Origin: Grimontia hollisae CIP 101886
GTDB lineage: Bacteria > Pseudomonadota > Gammaproteobacteria > Enterobacterales > Vibrionaceae
Direction of reading: 5' to 3'
Assembly (NCBI RefSeq): GCF_000176515.1
Contig: NZ_ADAQ01000012.1
Span: 1 to 64,000, forward strand
DNA length: 64,000 nucleotides
Of the stretch, positions 16,616 to 25,678 are shown piece by piece. A program made the translations under genes and the position numbers. The notes under the pieces were generated by a model. It searched no databases, was not told the DNA's origin, and worked only from the letters and a program-made list of their open reading frames with translations. The stretch's first letter is position 1. Every line of letters starts with the position of its first letter.

Positions 16616-16640
16616 AGGGGCGGCTTTGCCCCTGTTTTTT
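16616..16640 (+). terminator. Intrinsic terminator between ectC and ask
   Basis: aggggc (16616-16621) pairs with gcccct (16628-16633), and a six-T run follows (16635-16640). This is a textbook Rho-independent terminator inside what is otherwise one operon. It probably lowers expression of ask relative to ectABC. Confidence 0.8.
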
Positions 16641-16676
16641 ATTTCGATTCAAAACAGAAAGACAAGGATTTTAATG

Positions 16677-18095
16677 ATGACTTATACCGTTGAGAAAATC
16701 GGCGGCACGTCGATGTCTGCATTTGATGCAGTGTTGGACAATATTTTTCTGCATCCTAAAGACCCATATAACCGCGTATTTGTAGTCTCTGCGTACGGCG
16801 GGATCACCGATGCCCTGCTGGAAAATAAACGCACCGGCGAGCCGGGCATTTACCAGCTGGTGGCTAAACGTGATGAACAGTGGATTGAGGCAATCGGTGC
16901 TCTCGAGCAGCGCCTGAAGATGATCAACGAAAACCTGTTTGCTGACCCACTGAACCGCACCCGCGCAGACAATTTCATCACAGAGCGGTTAAATGACGCC
17001 AAAGACTGTATTACAAACATTCTGGCAACGTGCAGTTATGGTCAGTTCACCTTACGCCAGTATCTGCCGCAAATCCGAGAGTTTTTATCTTCAATCGGCG
17101 AAGCCCACAGTGCCTACAACACCGCTTTGAAGCTAAAAACTCTTGGTATCAATGCCAGATTCGTGGATCTCTCTGGTTGGGACAACCAGCTGTCCGGCAC
17201 GCTGGATCAGGTCATTACTGACGCCTTCAAAGAAATTGATGTAACAACAGAATTGCCCATTGTGACCGGCTATGCGTATTGCGATGAAGGCTTGATGAAG
17301 ACCTACGATCGCGGCTACAGCGAAATGACGTTCAGCCGAATCGCCTACCAAACCTCAGCAGATCTGGCGATCATCCATAAAGAGTATCACCTCAGCAGTG
17401 CTGACCCGCGCATTGCTGGACCTGAAAATGTGTTGCCAATCGGCCAGAGTAATTTCGATGTGGCCGACCAGCTGGCAAATCTGGGCATGGAAGCGATTCA
17501 CCCGAATGCCGCATCCGGCCTGCGCCAGAAAAACATTCCGCTACAAATCAAAAACACTTTTGAGCCTGAGCATAAAGGCACGCTGATTTCGCAGGCTTAC
17601 CAGCCTGATGCAGAGAAAATCGAGATCATTGCTGGCCGCGATAAGGTCTTCGCCTTGCATATTTTTGATCAGACCATGGTCGGCAATGTGGATAATGTCG
17701 GCTACGAATTGATGGAAATGATCGCGGAGGAGAGCGTTAGTCTGGTCGGTAAAGAGATGAGTGCAAACTCCCTCACCTACTACCTGAGCGGTGTCGCCAA
17801 AAACCTCAACAAGTTGCTCTACCGTGCGGAAAAACGTCTCCCAACGTCAACCATCACCGGCCATATGGTGGCACTGATTTCAGCCATCGGTTCTGAAATC
17901 AATACCAATACTACGCTCAGCAAAGGTGTGCTGGCGCTGATGAACAGTGACATCTCACCGATTGCCGTCCATTCGTCAATGCGGAACGTCAACGTGCAGT
18001 TTGTGGTGAAAGACGAGAAATACAAGAGTGCTATCCGTGCACTGCATGATGAGTTCTTTGTAAAAACCGCGAAGAGAGACAAACAGGTCGCGTAA
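16677..18095 (+). CDS. ask: Aspartate kinase, ectoine-cluster type
   Basis: An aspartokinase of about 472 residues that phosphorylates aspartate and so feeds aspartate semialdehyde into ectoine synthesis. It begins MTYTVEKIGGTSMSAFDAVLDNIF. Other landmarks are VFVVSAYGGITDALLENK, GYSEMTFSRIAYQ, KEYHLSSADPRIAG, HPNAASGLRQKNIPLQIKNTF and two ACT-like segments near the C-terminus (DNVGYELMEMIAEESVS). Ask_Ect enzymes are known to be less feedback-inhibited than the housekeeping forms. Two ATGs are adjacent (16674 and 16677). AAGGA at 16664-16668 is better spaced from 16677. It is the last gene of the ect operon and is followed by a strong terminator. Confidence 0.95.
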   Translation: MTYTVEKIGGTSMSAFDAVLDNIFLHPKDPYNRVFVVSAYGGITDALLENKRTGEPGIYQLVAKRDEQWIEAIGALEQRLKMINENLFADPLNRTRADNFITERLNDAKDCITNILATCSYGQFTLRQYLPQIREFLSSIGEAHSAYNTALKLKTLGINARFVDLSGWDNQLSGTLDQVITDAFKEIDVTTELPIVTGYAYCDEGLMKTYDRGYSEMTFSRIAYQTSADLAIIHKEYHLSSADPRIAGPENVLPIGQSNFDVADQLANLGMEAIHPNAASGLRQKNIPLQIKNTFEPEHKGTLISQAYQPDAEKIEIIAGRDKVFALHIFDQTMVGNVDNVGYELMEMIAEESVSLVGKEMSANSLTYYLSGVAKNLNKLLYRAEKRLPTSTITGHMVALISAIGSEINTNTTLSKGVLALMNSDISPIAVHSSMRNVNVQFVVKDEKYKSAIRALHDEFFVKTAKRDKQVA

Positions 18096-18112
18096 GCACA
18101 GCCTGAAAATAC

Positions 18113-18150
18113 AAAACGCCGGGGTCACTTCAGTGCCCCGGCGTTTTTTA
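18113..18150. terminator. Bidirectional terminator after ask
   Basis: A long GC-rich stem (aacgccgggg and cac against gtg and ccccggcgtt, with one bulged T) with loop TTCA is flanked by A-run and T-run, so it works for both ask (+) and the convergent dehydrogenase gene (-). Confidence 0.88.
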
Positions 18151-18165
18151 CAGAGTGGAGATGGG

Positions 18166-19038
18166 TTATTTCTGGCTGGCTTTTATTAATACAGAAGTAT
18201 CCATTCGCCCCAAACCCTGCGCCTGCAAAGCCGCGTATTTCTGGTCAACGTCTTTTGTCAGCGGCAGTTCGATGCCTTTACTGGCAGCTTCGTCCAGACA
18301 GATCCCCAAATCCTTGCGCATCCAGTCAATCGCAAAGCCGAAATCAAATTTACCCTGCGACATGGTGACCGCACGGTTTTCCATCTGCCACGAGCCAGCT
18401 GCACCATGCTTGAGCACATCCACCATTTGCGCGATATCCAAGCCCGAAGCCTGTGCCAACACCAGTGCTTCACTCAAGCCTTGCAAAATACCGGCTATAC
18501 AGATTTGGTTTACCATTTTGCAGCGCTGACCCTGACCGTTTTCGCCCATCAACACCGCTTGTTTGGCATAGGCGTCAATCACCGGTTTCACCCGTTCGAA
18601 TACCGCTTTATCACCGCCACACATCACTGTCAGGGTGCCATTTTCTGCGCCCGCCTGACCGCCAGAAACCGGCGCATCAATAAAAGAGACGCCTTTATCT
18701 TGGCACGCCTTTGCCAATTCAACCGCCAGATCTGCGGATGTCGTGGTGTGATCGACCAACACACTGCCTGATTGCAGGCTTGCCAGCACACCGTCTTCGC
18801 CATAGATCACACTGCGGACATCATTGTCGTTGCCCACACAGACAAAAACGATGTCAGCGCCTTTGGCGGCTTCCCTCGGTGTTGAGGCAAACTCACCACC
18901 ATACTCCTTCGCCCATGCTTCCGCTTTTGCCGTCGTCCTATTGTAAACCGTCGTGGCAAAACCTGTTTTTTGCAGGTGACCAGCCATGGGATAACCCATC
19001 ACACCCAAACCAATAAAGGATACTTTTTCCTGAGCCAT
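18166..19038 (-). CDS. NAD(P)-dependent beta-hydroxyacid dehydrogenase
   Basis: A protein of about 290 residues in the 3-hydroxyisobutyrate/tartronate-semialdehyde reductase family. The Rossmann motif is FIGLGVMGYPMAGHL, the substrate-binding motif is DAPVSGGQAGAENGTLTVM, and the catalytic lysine lies in GQRCKMVNQICIAG; DLGICLDEA is the C-terminal motif. The substrate cannot be told from sequence; relatives reduce tartronate, succinate or sulfolactate semialdehydes or oxidise 3-hydroxyisobutyrate. I chose the ATG at 19038 because AGGAG lies 7 bases before it. It stands alone, convergent with the ect operon. Confidence 0.87.
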   Translation of the reverse strand: MAQEKVSFIGLGVMGYPMAGHLQKTGFATTVYNRTTAKAEAWAKEYGGEFASTPREAAKGADIVFVCVGNDNDVRSVIYGEDGVLASLQSGSVLVDHTTTSADLAVELAKACQDKGVSFIDAPVSGGQAGAENGTLTVMCGGDKAVFERVKPVIDAYAKQAVLMGENGQGQRCKMVNQICIAGILQGLSEALVLAQASGLDIAQMVDVLKHGAAGSWQMENRAVTMSQGKFDFGFAIDWMRKDLGICLDEAASKGIELPLTKDVDQKYAALQAQGLGRMDTSVLIKASQK

Positions 19039-19286
19039 CAATTTTCTCCTGTTCCTCCATGAGGCTATTACCGCGACTATATCAAAGCACTCAAGTGATT
19101 ACCCGCCTCACTCCCATGTTCGAAAGACAAGCGCTTTCAACACGTAAATTTCAAGGCGATAAATGGTGTTTTGTTCGCCAACTGAACGTTAACAGACGAT
19201 GATTTTGGGGTTTCATTGACAGGAATACAGCGCCATACACCTGAAAGTGTTACCCTATTAGCGAAATTTCCCATGAGAACTGAAAA

Positions 19287-19640
19287 ATGAGCAAACTAAC
19301 TGCAGACGTTCAGGCAAACCTGATGTTGTTCGTTGAAGAAACCAAGCGCACCAACGTGGTTTGGGGTCTGAAAAACGAGGAAGAAGGCTGGCTGGCATGT
19401 GATTCCAGCGAGTTCGAAGAAAGCGAAGTCATGCCATTCTGGTCGGCAAAAGAAGACGCTGAACACCACAACGTTGATGAATGGGCCGATTTTGAAGTGA
19501 CTGAAATCCCGCTGGACGTGTTTGTGGAAGACTGGCTTATCACTCTGGATGAGGATGGCGTGCTGGTAGGTACTAACTGGAATGCAGAGCTTGAAGGCGA
19601 AGAGATTGAGCCTTCCGAGCTGGCGAAGATGTACTTATAA
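19287..19640 (+). CDS. DUF2750 domain protein
   Basis: This 117-residue acidic protein resembles the DUF2750 family: VWGLKNEEEGWLACDSSEFEESEVMPFWSAKEDAEHHNVDEW, then FVEDWLITLDEDGVLVGTNWN. It has no signal peptide or membrane segment and should be cytoplasmic. The function of the family is unknown to me. It is followed by two stem-loops in a gene-free region. Confidence 0.75.
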   Translation: MSKLTADVQANLMLFVEETKRTNVVWGLKNEEEGWLACDSSEFEESEVMPFWSAKEDAEHHNVDEWADFEVTEIPLDVFVEDWLITLDEDGVLVGTNWNAELEGEEIEPSELAKMYL

Positions 19641-20074
19641 GCCTTTCAATTAACAGAGTGCACAGTCCCATCCCGTTATTGCAGCAACCATTGACCAATG
19701 ACGGGATGACGCTGGAGGCTCTGAAAATTGGCTACAAATGTGCCAGACTGGATCTGTCTGGCACGTGCCGAAACAACAGTGAATCCGTAAAATCAAAGCA
19801 ACAATGACGCAGGTTGGAAGCATACAATTGGACGTCAGGATTGTACTCGACATGGAGGCAGCATTTGTATTTGAGTACAGGGGAGAGGCAAACTACAGCA
19901 TCGTTCTTTAACATCATGAACTTTATAATGTGATAACAAAACGAGGCTTTCTTTGTTTTGCTCGAACATAGTCAGCACAACCATGCGGAGTAAAATTACT
20001 ACAAAACATAGGCTATGCTGACGAACAATGCCAATTTGCAGACTTACACTGCAAACATCAATTTGAAAAGAAAG
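19641..20074. other. Gene-free region with two hairpins
   Basis: About 430 bases between DUF2750 and the coiled-coil gene. It contains a 12-bp stem with one mismatch (19670-19681 with 19696-19707) and a perfect 9-bp stem with a 7-base loop (19740-19748 with 19756-19764). Neither is followed by a T-run. The two minus-strand open frames here (19650-19853 and 19732-19917) lack homology. Confidence 0.5.
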
Positions 20075-20383
20075 TTACTTCTTACCTTCTTTATCCAAGC
20101 GGGTCAGCTCTTTGATTTGACGACTAATTTCGCGACGCTCTTTTGAGATTTCAGCACTTTTGATGATGTGATCATCAACACGGTCTTCGTAGTCTGCTTT
20201 CATGTTTTTGATGATTTCCACGATTTCTTCGTGCGTCATCTCTGGCTGAATGTAATCAAGCAGGTTCTCAAGTAATGTCACGCGCTTTTGGTTATCGCGA
20301 ATTTTCTTCTCGTTATCCTGAATTTCTCGTTTCAGTTTGTTTTTGCGACGAGAGAACTTAACAATCTCGAATACATTGTTCAT
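20075..20383 (-). CDS. Small coiled-coil protein of unknown function
   Basis: A 102-residue, strongly charged protein, almost wholly predicted to be helical: [33 protein letters not shown] and later [25 protein letters not shown]. No signal peptide or membrane segment is present. I do not recognise the family. AAGG lies ahead of the ATG on the minus strand and the codon use looks like its neighbours, so I think it is a real gene. It is downstream of, and in the same direction as, cheV at 20636, separated by a terminator. Confidence 0.6.
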   Translation of the reverse strand: MNNVFEIVKFSRRKNKLKREIQDNEKKIRDNQKRVTLLENLLDYIQPEMTHEEIVEIIKNMKADYEDRVDDHIIKSAEISKERREISRQIKELTRLDKEGKK

Positions 20384-20591
20384 CGGTTTACAACCTTCTT
20401 AGTGTGATCCTGATGAAATTAAACCACAAGGTGACGGCTAGAAACAGTCTTTTGATCAAGGAAGCTCTGTATTTTGTGAGAAGTTTTAGTGACAGGATGG
20501 AAGATGTCTGAAACGCTCTTACCTATGATAAATAAGGGGTAAGTGATGAAATATGCTGAATGGCTAACAATATGCTTTATCGGAATCGATA

Positions 20592-20620
20592 CAAAAGACA
20601 CGCTTAAACGGCGTGTCTTT
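20592..20620 (-). terminator. Intrinsic terminator of the minus-strand cheV
   Basis: A perfect 10-bp stem (aaagacacgc with gcgtgtcttt) and a 7-base loop, followed on the minus strand by a T-rich run, 16 bases after the cheV stop. Confidence 0.75.
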
Positions 20621-20635
20621 GACCAGAGTGAAAAA

Positions 20636-21559
20636 TCACTCAATGGCGCCTTCTAACCGGACGTGTTCGCCTTGCAGTTTGAGCATAGCTCCCCGAAGCA
20701 TGGCGTTTACCAATTCAGTTGCATCAAATTTGGTCAGTGCTTCGTGGGCACCTACTTGATGAGCACGATCCACGCTGATCTCACTGGAAAGGGACGTGTG
20801 AAGAATGAGATAAGTCTCTGACAACGGTTCATTGTTGCGAATTTCAAATGCCAGCTCATAACCATCAATGCCCGGCATTTCAATATCACTGACGACAATA
20901 TCAAATGGGCGACCGTCTTTGGCTGCTTGGTTAAGCTTCTCAAGCGCATCCAAACCGTTAGCACTGACTTCATAGGGGATATTGATACTGTCGAGTGCTT
21001 CAGAGAGTTGGCGTCTTGCCAGACTGCTGTCATCGACAAGCATAATGTGCATAGGTTTGAGCTTTTCCCTGTCGATATCCGCCAATATTGGATGCAACTT
21101 ATCTTCCGGCATGGGGAATATTTTGGACATCACCAGTTCAACGTCAAGCAATTGAACCAGTTTTCCCTCTACCTTCATCACCCCGGTGAGAAAAGCATGG
21201 CTCCCCAATGTTTCTGGTGGCGATGAGATATTGCGCCAGTCGCACTCGCTGATTTTTTCAATACCACGAACGAGAAAGCCGACCACTCGACGTTGGCAAT
21301 CAGTGATGATAATAAAACAATTCTCGTACTCTTCTTTCCCTACAGCGGTATAGCCCACAGCTTTCGCCATATCGATGATAGGTGTCGGGATGCCCCGGAT
21401 ATTGGCAGTACCAATAACAGTGTGATGAGAACCAGGCAACGAGGTGAGCGGGCGATAGGGAACAATTTCCCGGACTTTCAACGTACCGATGGCAAATGTT
21501 TGCGTTGCGGACAACTTGAATAGCAACATTCCTTGAGATTCATTGGCTTTGCTTTTCAT
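20636..21559 (-). CDS. cheV: Chemotaxis adaptor-receiver protein CheV (copy 1)
   Basis: A protein of about 307 residues with a CheW-like domain (about residues 10-150: LFKLSATQTFAIGTLKVREIV, then LPGSHHTVIGTANIRGIPTPIIDMAKAVG) and a C-terminal receiver domain (about 175-300: IMLVDDSSLARRQL, phosphoacceptor Asp in VVSDIEMPGIDGYE). CheV couples chemoreceptors to CheA and is itself phosphorylated, which dampens signalling. I chose the ATG at 21559 (MKSKANESQG) because the family starts here. The longest open frame adds 22 residues without similarity. It is divergent from a second cheV. Confidence 0.9.
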   Translation of the reverse strand: MKSKANESQGMLLFKLSATQTFAIGTLKVREIVPYRPLTSLPGSHHTVIGTANIRGIPTPIIDMAKAVGYTAVGKEEYENCFIIITDCQRRVVGFLVRGIEKISECDWRNISSPPETLGSHAFLTGVMKVEGKLVQLLDVELVMSKIFPMPEDKLHPILADIDREKLKPMHIMLVDDSSLARRQLSEALDSINIPYEVSANGLDALEKLNQAAKDGRPFDIVVSDIEMPGIDGYELAFEIRNNEPLSETYLILHTSLSSEISVDRAHQVGAHEALTKFDATELVNAMLRGAMLKLQGEHVRLEGAIE

Positions 21560-21994
21560 AGAACGCCTGTTGTTAGCCTGTGGGTTTATCGTCTTAAGTG
21601 TAGCGTTTCGTCTCGTTAATAACACCTATCTTGTACCGTTTATGGTAAAGGATCAGCAATTTCTTCTATAAAAAATCAGAGCATTAAATGAACGACCCGA
21701 GGTTACAAGATTGCCTGCAAACAAACCCAACCGGTTGAGCCATGCATTGAACCAAGGTCAGTAAAGCAGAACAGACAGAAAATTATTCACCGTTTTCGCT
21801 TTATTTCAGGAGCTTTCCTATTATTGATAGGTAACGCGCTAAAAACTGACGCCGAAGTGAGCCTAATGTCATTCTGTGTTTTACTGGCTGTCAGATACAA
21901 ATAACGAAACGTCACACAATCATGCCTAACTCACTGAAAAAGTGAAATTTTAGGCAATTTGGGGACAGATGTTCAGAGAACGGTTAGTAACCTC
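21560..21994. other. Intergenic region between two divergent cheV genes
   Basis: About 435 bases that must hold the promoters of both cheV genes. I could not assign a clear flagellar sigma-28 promoter. No gene is evident. Confidence 0.45.
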
Positions 21995-22939
21995 ATGACA
22001 AGTATTTTAGATTCAGTAGATTCTCGCACTAACCTGGTTGGTGAGAACCGCCTTGAGCTATTGATGTTCCAACTGGGAACTCGACAGCTATTTGCTATTA
22101 ATGTGTTCAAAGTCAGGGAAGTGTTGAAAGTTCCCCACCTCAACCAAATGCCTGGTTCACATCCCAAGATATGCGGGGTGGCAACAATACGTGGCCATTC
22201 TATACCTGTGATTGATATGCGCCAGTCAATTGGCTTACGCCCACTAGATAAAGATCAGGAAAGCAACCTGATAGTCACGGAGTACAACCGGTCAGTTCAG
22301 GCTTTTTTGGTCGGCAAGGTGGTCTATATCAAAAACATGGGGTGGGATGAAATTATGGAGCCTCCAAGCACCGGACGCTCCAATTATCTTACTGCTATCA
22401 CCAAGCTTGATCACGAGGGCGAAAATAAACTGGTTGAAATTATCGACGTTGAGAAGGTGTTGGCAGAGATTATCTCTTACGATATTGGTATCTCTGAAGA
22501 CGTTCTGGATAGCGATCTGCAGCAACATCTTGTTGGTCAGACAGTGCTGTTGGTGGATGATTCATCGACTGCCCGAAAACAGGTCACAGAAACACTGGAA
22601 CAACTTGGTATTCAATGTATCGAGAAGAAGAATGGGAGGCAGGCGCTAAATCTTCTCAAATCTTGGTGCGACGAAGGCAAGGATGTAAAAAAAGAAATCC
22701 TGCTGATGATTACGGACGCAGAAATGCCAGAAATGGATGGTTATAAACTGACATCCGAGGTTCGTGCCGACAGCCGCATGCATGATCTTTATATTGCCCT
22801 TAACACATCGCTCAGTGGCAGTTTTAACGAAGCCATGGTCGAGAAGGTTGGCTGTAACCGCTTTGTCTCTAAGTTTCAGCCTGATCTGCTGGTGGATGTC
22901 GTGCAAACCCGTATGCGCGAGTTGTTAGATAATCAGTAA
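21995..22939 (+). CDS. cheV: Chemotaxis adaptor-receiver protein CheV (copy 2)
   Basis: A 314-residue protein with the same plan as copy 1 but clearly diverged from it. The CheW-like domain reads ILDSVDSRTNLVGENRLELLMF, INVFKVREVL and MPGSHPKICGVATIRGHSIPVIDM. The receiver domain has VLLVDDSSTARKQV and the phosphoacceptor Asp in LMITDAEMPEMDGYK. The ATG at 21995 gives the standard CheV start MTSILDSVD. An upstream TTG at 21959 would add 12 residues. The receiver is intact. The two copies may serve different receptor sets. Confidence 0.92.
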   Translation: MTSILDSVDSRTNLVGENRLELLMFQLGTRQLFAINVFKVREVLKVPHLNQMPGSHPKICGVATIRGHSIPVIDMRQSIGLRPLDKDQESNLIVTEYNRSVQAFLVGKVVYIKNMGWDEIMEPPSTGRSNYLTAITKLDHEGENKLVEIIDVEKVLAEIISYDIGISEDVLDSDLQQHLVGQTVLLVDDSSTARKQVTETLEQLGIQCIEKKNGRQALNLLKSWCDEGKDVKKEILLMITDAEMPEMDGYKLTSEVRADSRMHDLYIALNTSLSGSFNEAMVEKVGCNRFVSKFQPDLLVDVVQTRMRELLDNQ

Positions 22940-23247
22940 CGCCTCTCTTCCTGTCTGTTACACTCAGCGGTAGGAAACGTCAACAGATACAACTTATTCA
23001 CTGTTTCTGTGGATAACTCGGTTAACTCTCAGGGTTAAACTCAGTCCTAAGCCCGAGTTACTGCCACTAAAGAAACGACTCATAGCGCTGTTCAATAATT
23101 GCACTCTTAACTGCTGTGTTCATTCCGGCACCAGCTCATAACAATTAAGCCTGTCACTGACATGCACTTAAAGAATGTTTCAGTATAAACTAGTCAATTA
23201 AACCAGCTGCGGACAAACCGTTAGAAGAGAATGTTTGGAGTACACCA
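22940..23247. other. Intergenic region after cheV
   Basis: About 310 bases with a loose inverted repeat (aactcgg near 23012 and cccgagtt near 23052) but no gene. GGAG at 23237-23240 is the ribosome-binding site of the next gene. Confidence 0.45.
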
Positions 23248-24606
23248 TTGATCTCTGTTGAAAAGTATGAGGGATTAACTGCAAGGATTGCGCTAGTAAA
23301 TGAAGAGATAAAAAGACAGGACGTCGAATTCTACCTTTTTGTTCCCGGGGAGCTGAACTTCTCCAAAAGTGTGTTGAGTGAAGATGAGTTTTACAACACG
23401 GTGCTATCTAACACCCGGACCTATTTCACTTCCCAGCATCATCTTCCCCTTGTTCACTCACGCCTGGCAAGCCGGGATAAACTGCCTTCCGATCAATACC
23501 GTGTCAGCTTGAGTTTATATGCATACCAGTATGCGCTATCGCTGGAAAAAACCACCCACCGCTTCTTTGACACAGTAGCCGATGTGGAGGAAGACGAAGC
23601 TGTAGAGCAGCTTGAAGTCTTGACGGATATGGCGGTGGAAATCCTCCGCCGTCTGCGCCGCTATGTGCCGAAAGATGAAAGCCTTATCAAGTATTACAAC
23701 AACATTGACAACTACCTTTCCTGGCTGACAGAGCAGCGTTTTTTGTCATTGGTCGCGCACATGCCCAGAAGCAGTGCATTTAAACCGATCAAAGAGCAAC
23801 TGATCGCCTTTTGTGAATCTGAAGCCGCTTACCGGGTGGAGCAAAATTACAATTCACAGAAAGCACAAAGTGATGCAACACGGATGGTGAACAAGATGCG
23901 CCTTGCCCGCCGGCTCATTGAATATCCGGTAACCATCCGTCAAAAAGATGTGGTATTGGGGCAAAACCTCAACAAACTGGCGAAAGGGGCAGCAGCAGGT
24001 TTGGTGATGATATTTGTCACGGTAGCCATCATCAAAATGCGAAGTTTCCTGGGAGAGATTACCCTGTCTTTTGCACTCGCTATGGCTGGTCTATACGCAA
24101 TGCGGGAAATCTTCAAAGATGATTTACGCGATGTGCTTTGGCGCTGGATTCGTAGAGGACGTCCTAAATGGCGCAAAATGTTTACCGACCCGACATCCGG
24201 CCAGCGTATTGGCAGCCAACTGGAGTGGCTGGACTACATTCCGTTTGACAACATCCCGGAAGATGTCCGCAAAATGCGCAAAGGCAAGCTGCGCCAGCGC
24301 GAAGAGTCTGTCGTCAGGATCAAGATGGTTACCCAGATGTCGACCACCAAATTCCTTAGCGGCTATGACATGACACGGGAAGTATGGAAAGTCGATTTTC
24401 GTCCGTTTTCACGTTTGATGGCGCGTGGTAAACAGCCCTTCTATGTTCTCAATGATGGACAAGTTACCCGAGAATCTATCGAAAAACGCCATCAGTTTAA
24501 CTTGGTGTCTAAGCAAAAAAACCCGGATGGTAGCTTCACTATCCAGCGTTGGAAAATTACTGTAAATCGTTCTAAAGTTGTTGATGTGGAGGAAGTTTTT
24601 TCCTAA
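23248..24606 (+). CDS. Conserved membrane protein of unknown function
   Basis: A 452-residue protein with a soluble helical N-terminal part (about 1-235), two adjacent hydrophobic segments (KGAAAGLVMIFVTVAIIKM and SFLGEITLSFALAMAGLYAM, about 250-290) and a basic C-terminal part (RRGRPKWRKMFTDPTSGQRIG... to VEEVFS). The start is a TTG with GGAG 7 bases upstream; no in-frame ATG is available nearby. I do not recognise a named domain. The two-helix hairpin in the middle suggests an inner-membrane protein with both ends in the cytoplasm. It ends 39 bases before the left end of the transposon-like island. Confidence 0.65.
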   Translation: MISVEKYEGLTARIALVNEEIKRQDVEFYLFVPGELNFSKSVLSEDEFYNTVLSNTRTYFTSQHHLPLVHSRLASRDKLPSDQYRVSLSLYAYQYALSLEKTTHRFFDTVADVEEDEAVEQLEVLTDMAVEILRRLRRYVPKDESLIKYYNNIDNYLSWLTEQRFLSLVAHMPRSSAFKPIKEQLIAFCESEAAYRVEQNYNSQKAQSDATRMVNKMRLARRLIEYPVTIRQKDVVLGQNLNKLAKGAAAGLVMIFVTVAIIKMRSFLGEITLSFALAMAGLYAMREIFKDDLRDVLWRWIRRGRPKWRKMFTDPTSGQRIGSQLEWLDYIPFDNIPEDVRKMRKGKLRQREESVVRIKMVTQMSTTKFLSGYDMTREVWKVDFRPFSRLMARGKQPFYVLNDGQVTRESIEKRHQFNLVSKQKNPDGSFTIQRWKITVNRSKVVDVEEVFS

Positions 24607-24644
24607 AACGCGCGACATTTTTGATAAGCGCGTTCCACTTGCGG

Positions 24645-24668
24645 TGTGGCTGGAACCATAAGATGACA
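24645..24668 (+). repeat. Left terminal inverted repeat of the Tn7-like element
   Basis: Begins TGTGGCTGGAACC and ends ATAAGATGACA. The same words recur in inverse orientation at 29944-29967 and in direct orientation at 29970-29993. Confidence 0.7.
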
Positions 24669-24752
24669 TTTGAGACATAGTAAGTGTCATTTTGGACAGC
24701 AAAGATGTCATGGTCTACTTTTAGGTTGTAAATTTACAACTTGGGGTAGGCC

Positions 24753-25382
24753 ATGTATCCACATACCATCAAAAAGCCGCACGCTAAGAAAAATATCTTC
24801 AAGTTCATTAGCGTGAAAAATAGCGCCATAATCATGTGCGAATCATCGCTCGAGTTTGACGCTTGTTTCCATCTCGAATACCACCCCAACGTCGTTTCAT
24901 TTGAAAGCCAACCCTTCTGTCTGAATTATCAATTAGAAGATGGGGAACACAGCTATACGCCCGACTTTCTCGTCACACTCAATAGCGGTCATAAGTCACT
25001 GCAAGAAATCAAAGATTCAAAGTTCTGCCTAACACCTGAATATCTCCATATTTTCGAAGCAATGCAAAAAGGTAGCGAGGCTATTGGATTTCCTCTTCAT
25101 CTCGTCACTGAGCGACAAATTCGTAAAGGATTCATCTTAGACAACCTCAAATTGATTCATCGATACGCTGGCTCAAAACATATTTGTGATTTCAAAAAGT
25201 CAGTTATTGAAGTTATGCAGAACCAGGGGCTGTCGACATCTGGCAAACTTGCCAGCGTTTTCGACAAGTCCATTGGCTTTATGAACCGAGAGTTATTGGA
25301 GCTTATGAGCCTTGGCTTAGTTAAAGCCCATCTTGAAAAGTCGCTATTTGATGAAAACACAGAATTGTGGGTGAATGAATGA
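24753..25382 (+). CDS. tnsA: TnsA-like transposon endonuclease
   Basis: This 209-residue protein looks like the TnsA endonuclease of Tn7-like elements, closest in feel to those of Vibrio elements. The N-terminal restriction-enzyme-like fold shows CESSLEFDACFHLEYHPNVVSFESQPF, the catalytic Asp in YTPDFLV, and the ExK motif as LQEIKD, with the first catalytic Glu in SSLEFDA. VTERQIRKGFILDNLKLIHRYAG links to the C-terminal winged-helix part that contacts TnsC. TnsA cuts the 5' ends of the transposon while TnsB joins the 3' ends. GGGG precedes the ATG, which is 108 bases from the left repeat. It overlaps the next gene by four bases (ATGA). It seems complete, but its partners are lost. Confidence 0.82.
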   Translation: MYPHTIKKPHAKKNIFKFISVKNSAIIMCESSLEFDACFHLEYHPNVVSFESQPFCLNYQLEDGEHSYTPDFLVTLNSGHKSLQEIKDSKFCLTPEYLHIFEAMQKGSEAIGFPLHLVTERQIRKGFILDNLKLIHRYAGSKHICDFKKSVIEVMQNQGLSTSGKLASVFDKSIGFMNRELLELMSLGLVKAHLEKSLFDENTELWVNE

Positions 25383-25678
25383 GCGATAGTGGTCCATTCG
25401 ATGACGAATCTAAACGTGAACTGGTAAGTTACAACGGGAATCACCCTGATGATGTTTCCAAGGATGACTCAGAGCTTTGTTACCGGCCGCTGAATGCTGT
25501 AACGGTTTACGAACGAGATTTAGACAGCTTCCCAGAAGAACGGAAACAAGAAGCCCTAGAGCGATTTAAGCTGTTGTCACTCATAGGAAAAGAACTTAAC
25601 GGACCTTGGCCGTTAGACCAAGTAAAAGCGTTAATTGAAAAGCATAAAGATGACATAGCGATTTCTACTCCTAAATAG
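25379..25678 (+). pseudogene. tnsB: TnsB-like transposase, N-terminal fragment cut by IS630
   Basis: A 99-residue frame translationally coupled to tnsA by a four-base overlap. That is the position tnsB holds in Tn7-like elements. It has the region RKQEALERFKLLSLIGKELNGPW, like the start of TnsB/TniA proteins, which are normally about 600-700 residues with a DDE core. The last codons run into the terminal repeat of the IS630-type element (from 25672), whose sequence supplies the stop. The sequence on the other side of that element (from 26833) does not continue tnsB, so the rest was deleted as well as interrupted. The tnsB call rests mainly on context. Confidence 0.65.

Noticed and set aside
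20419-20643. 74-aa minus-strand frame after cheV
   Set aside because: It contains the cheV terminator hairpin, overlaps the end of cheV and has no recognisable homology or ribosome-binding site.
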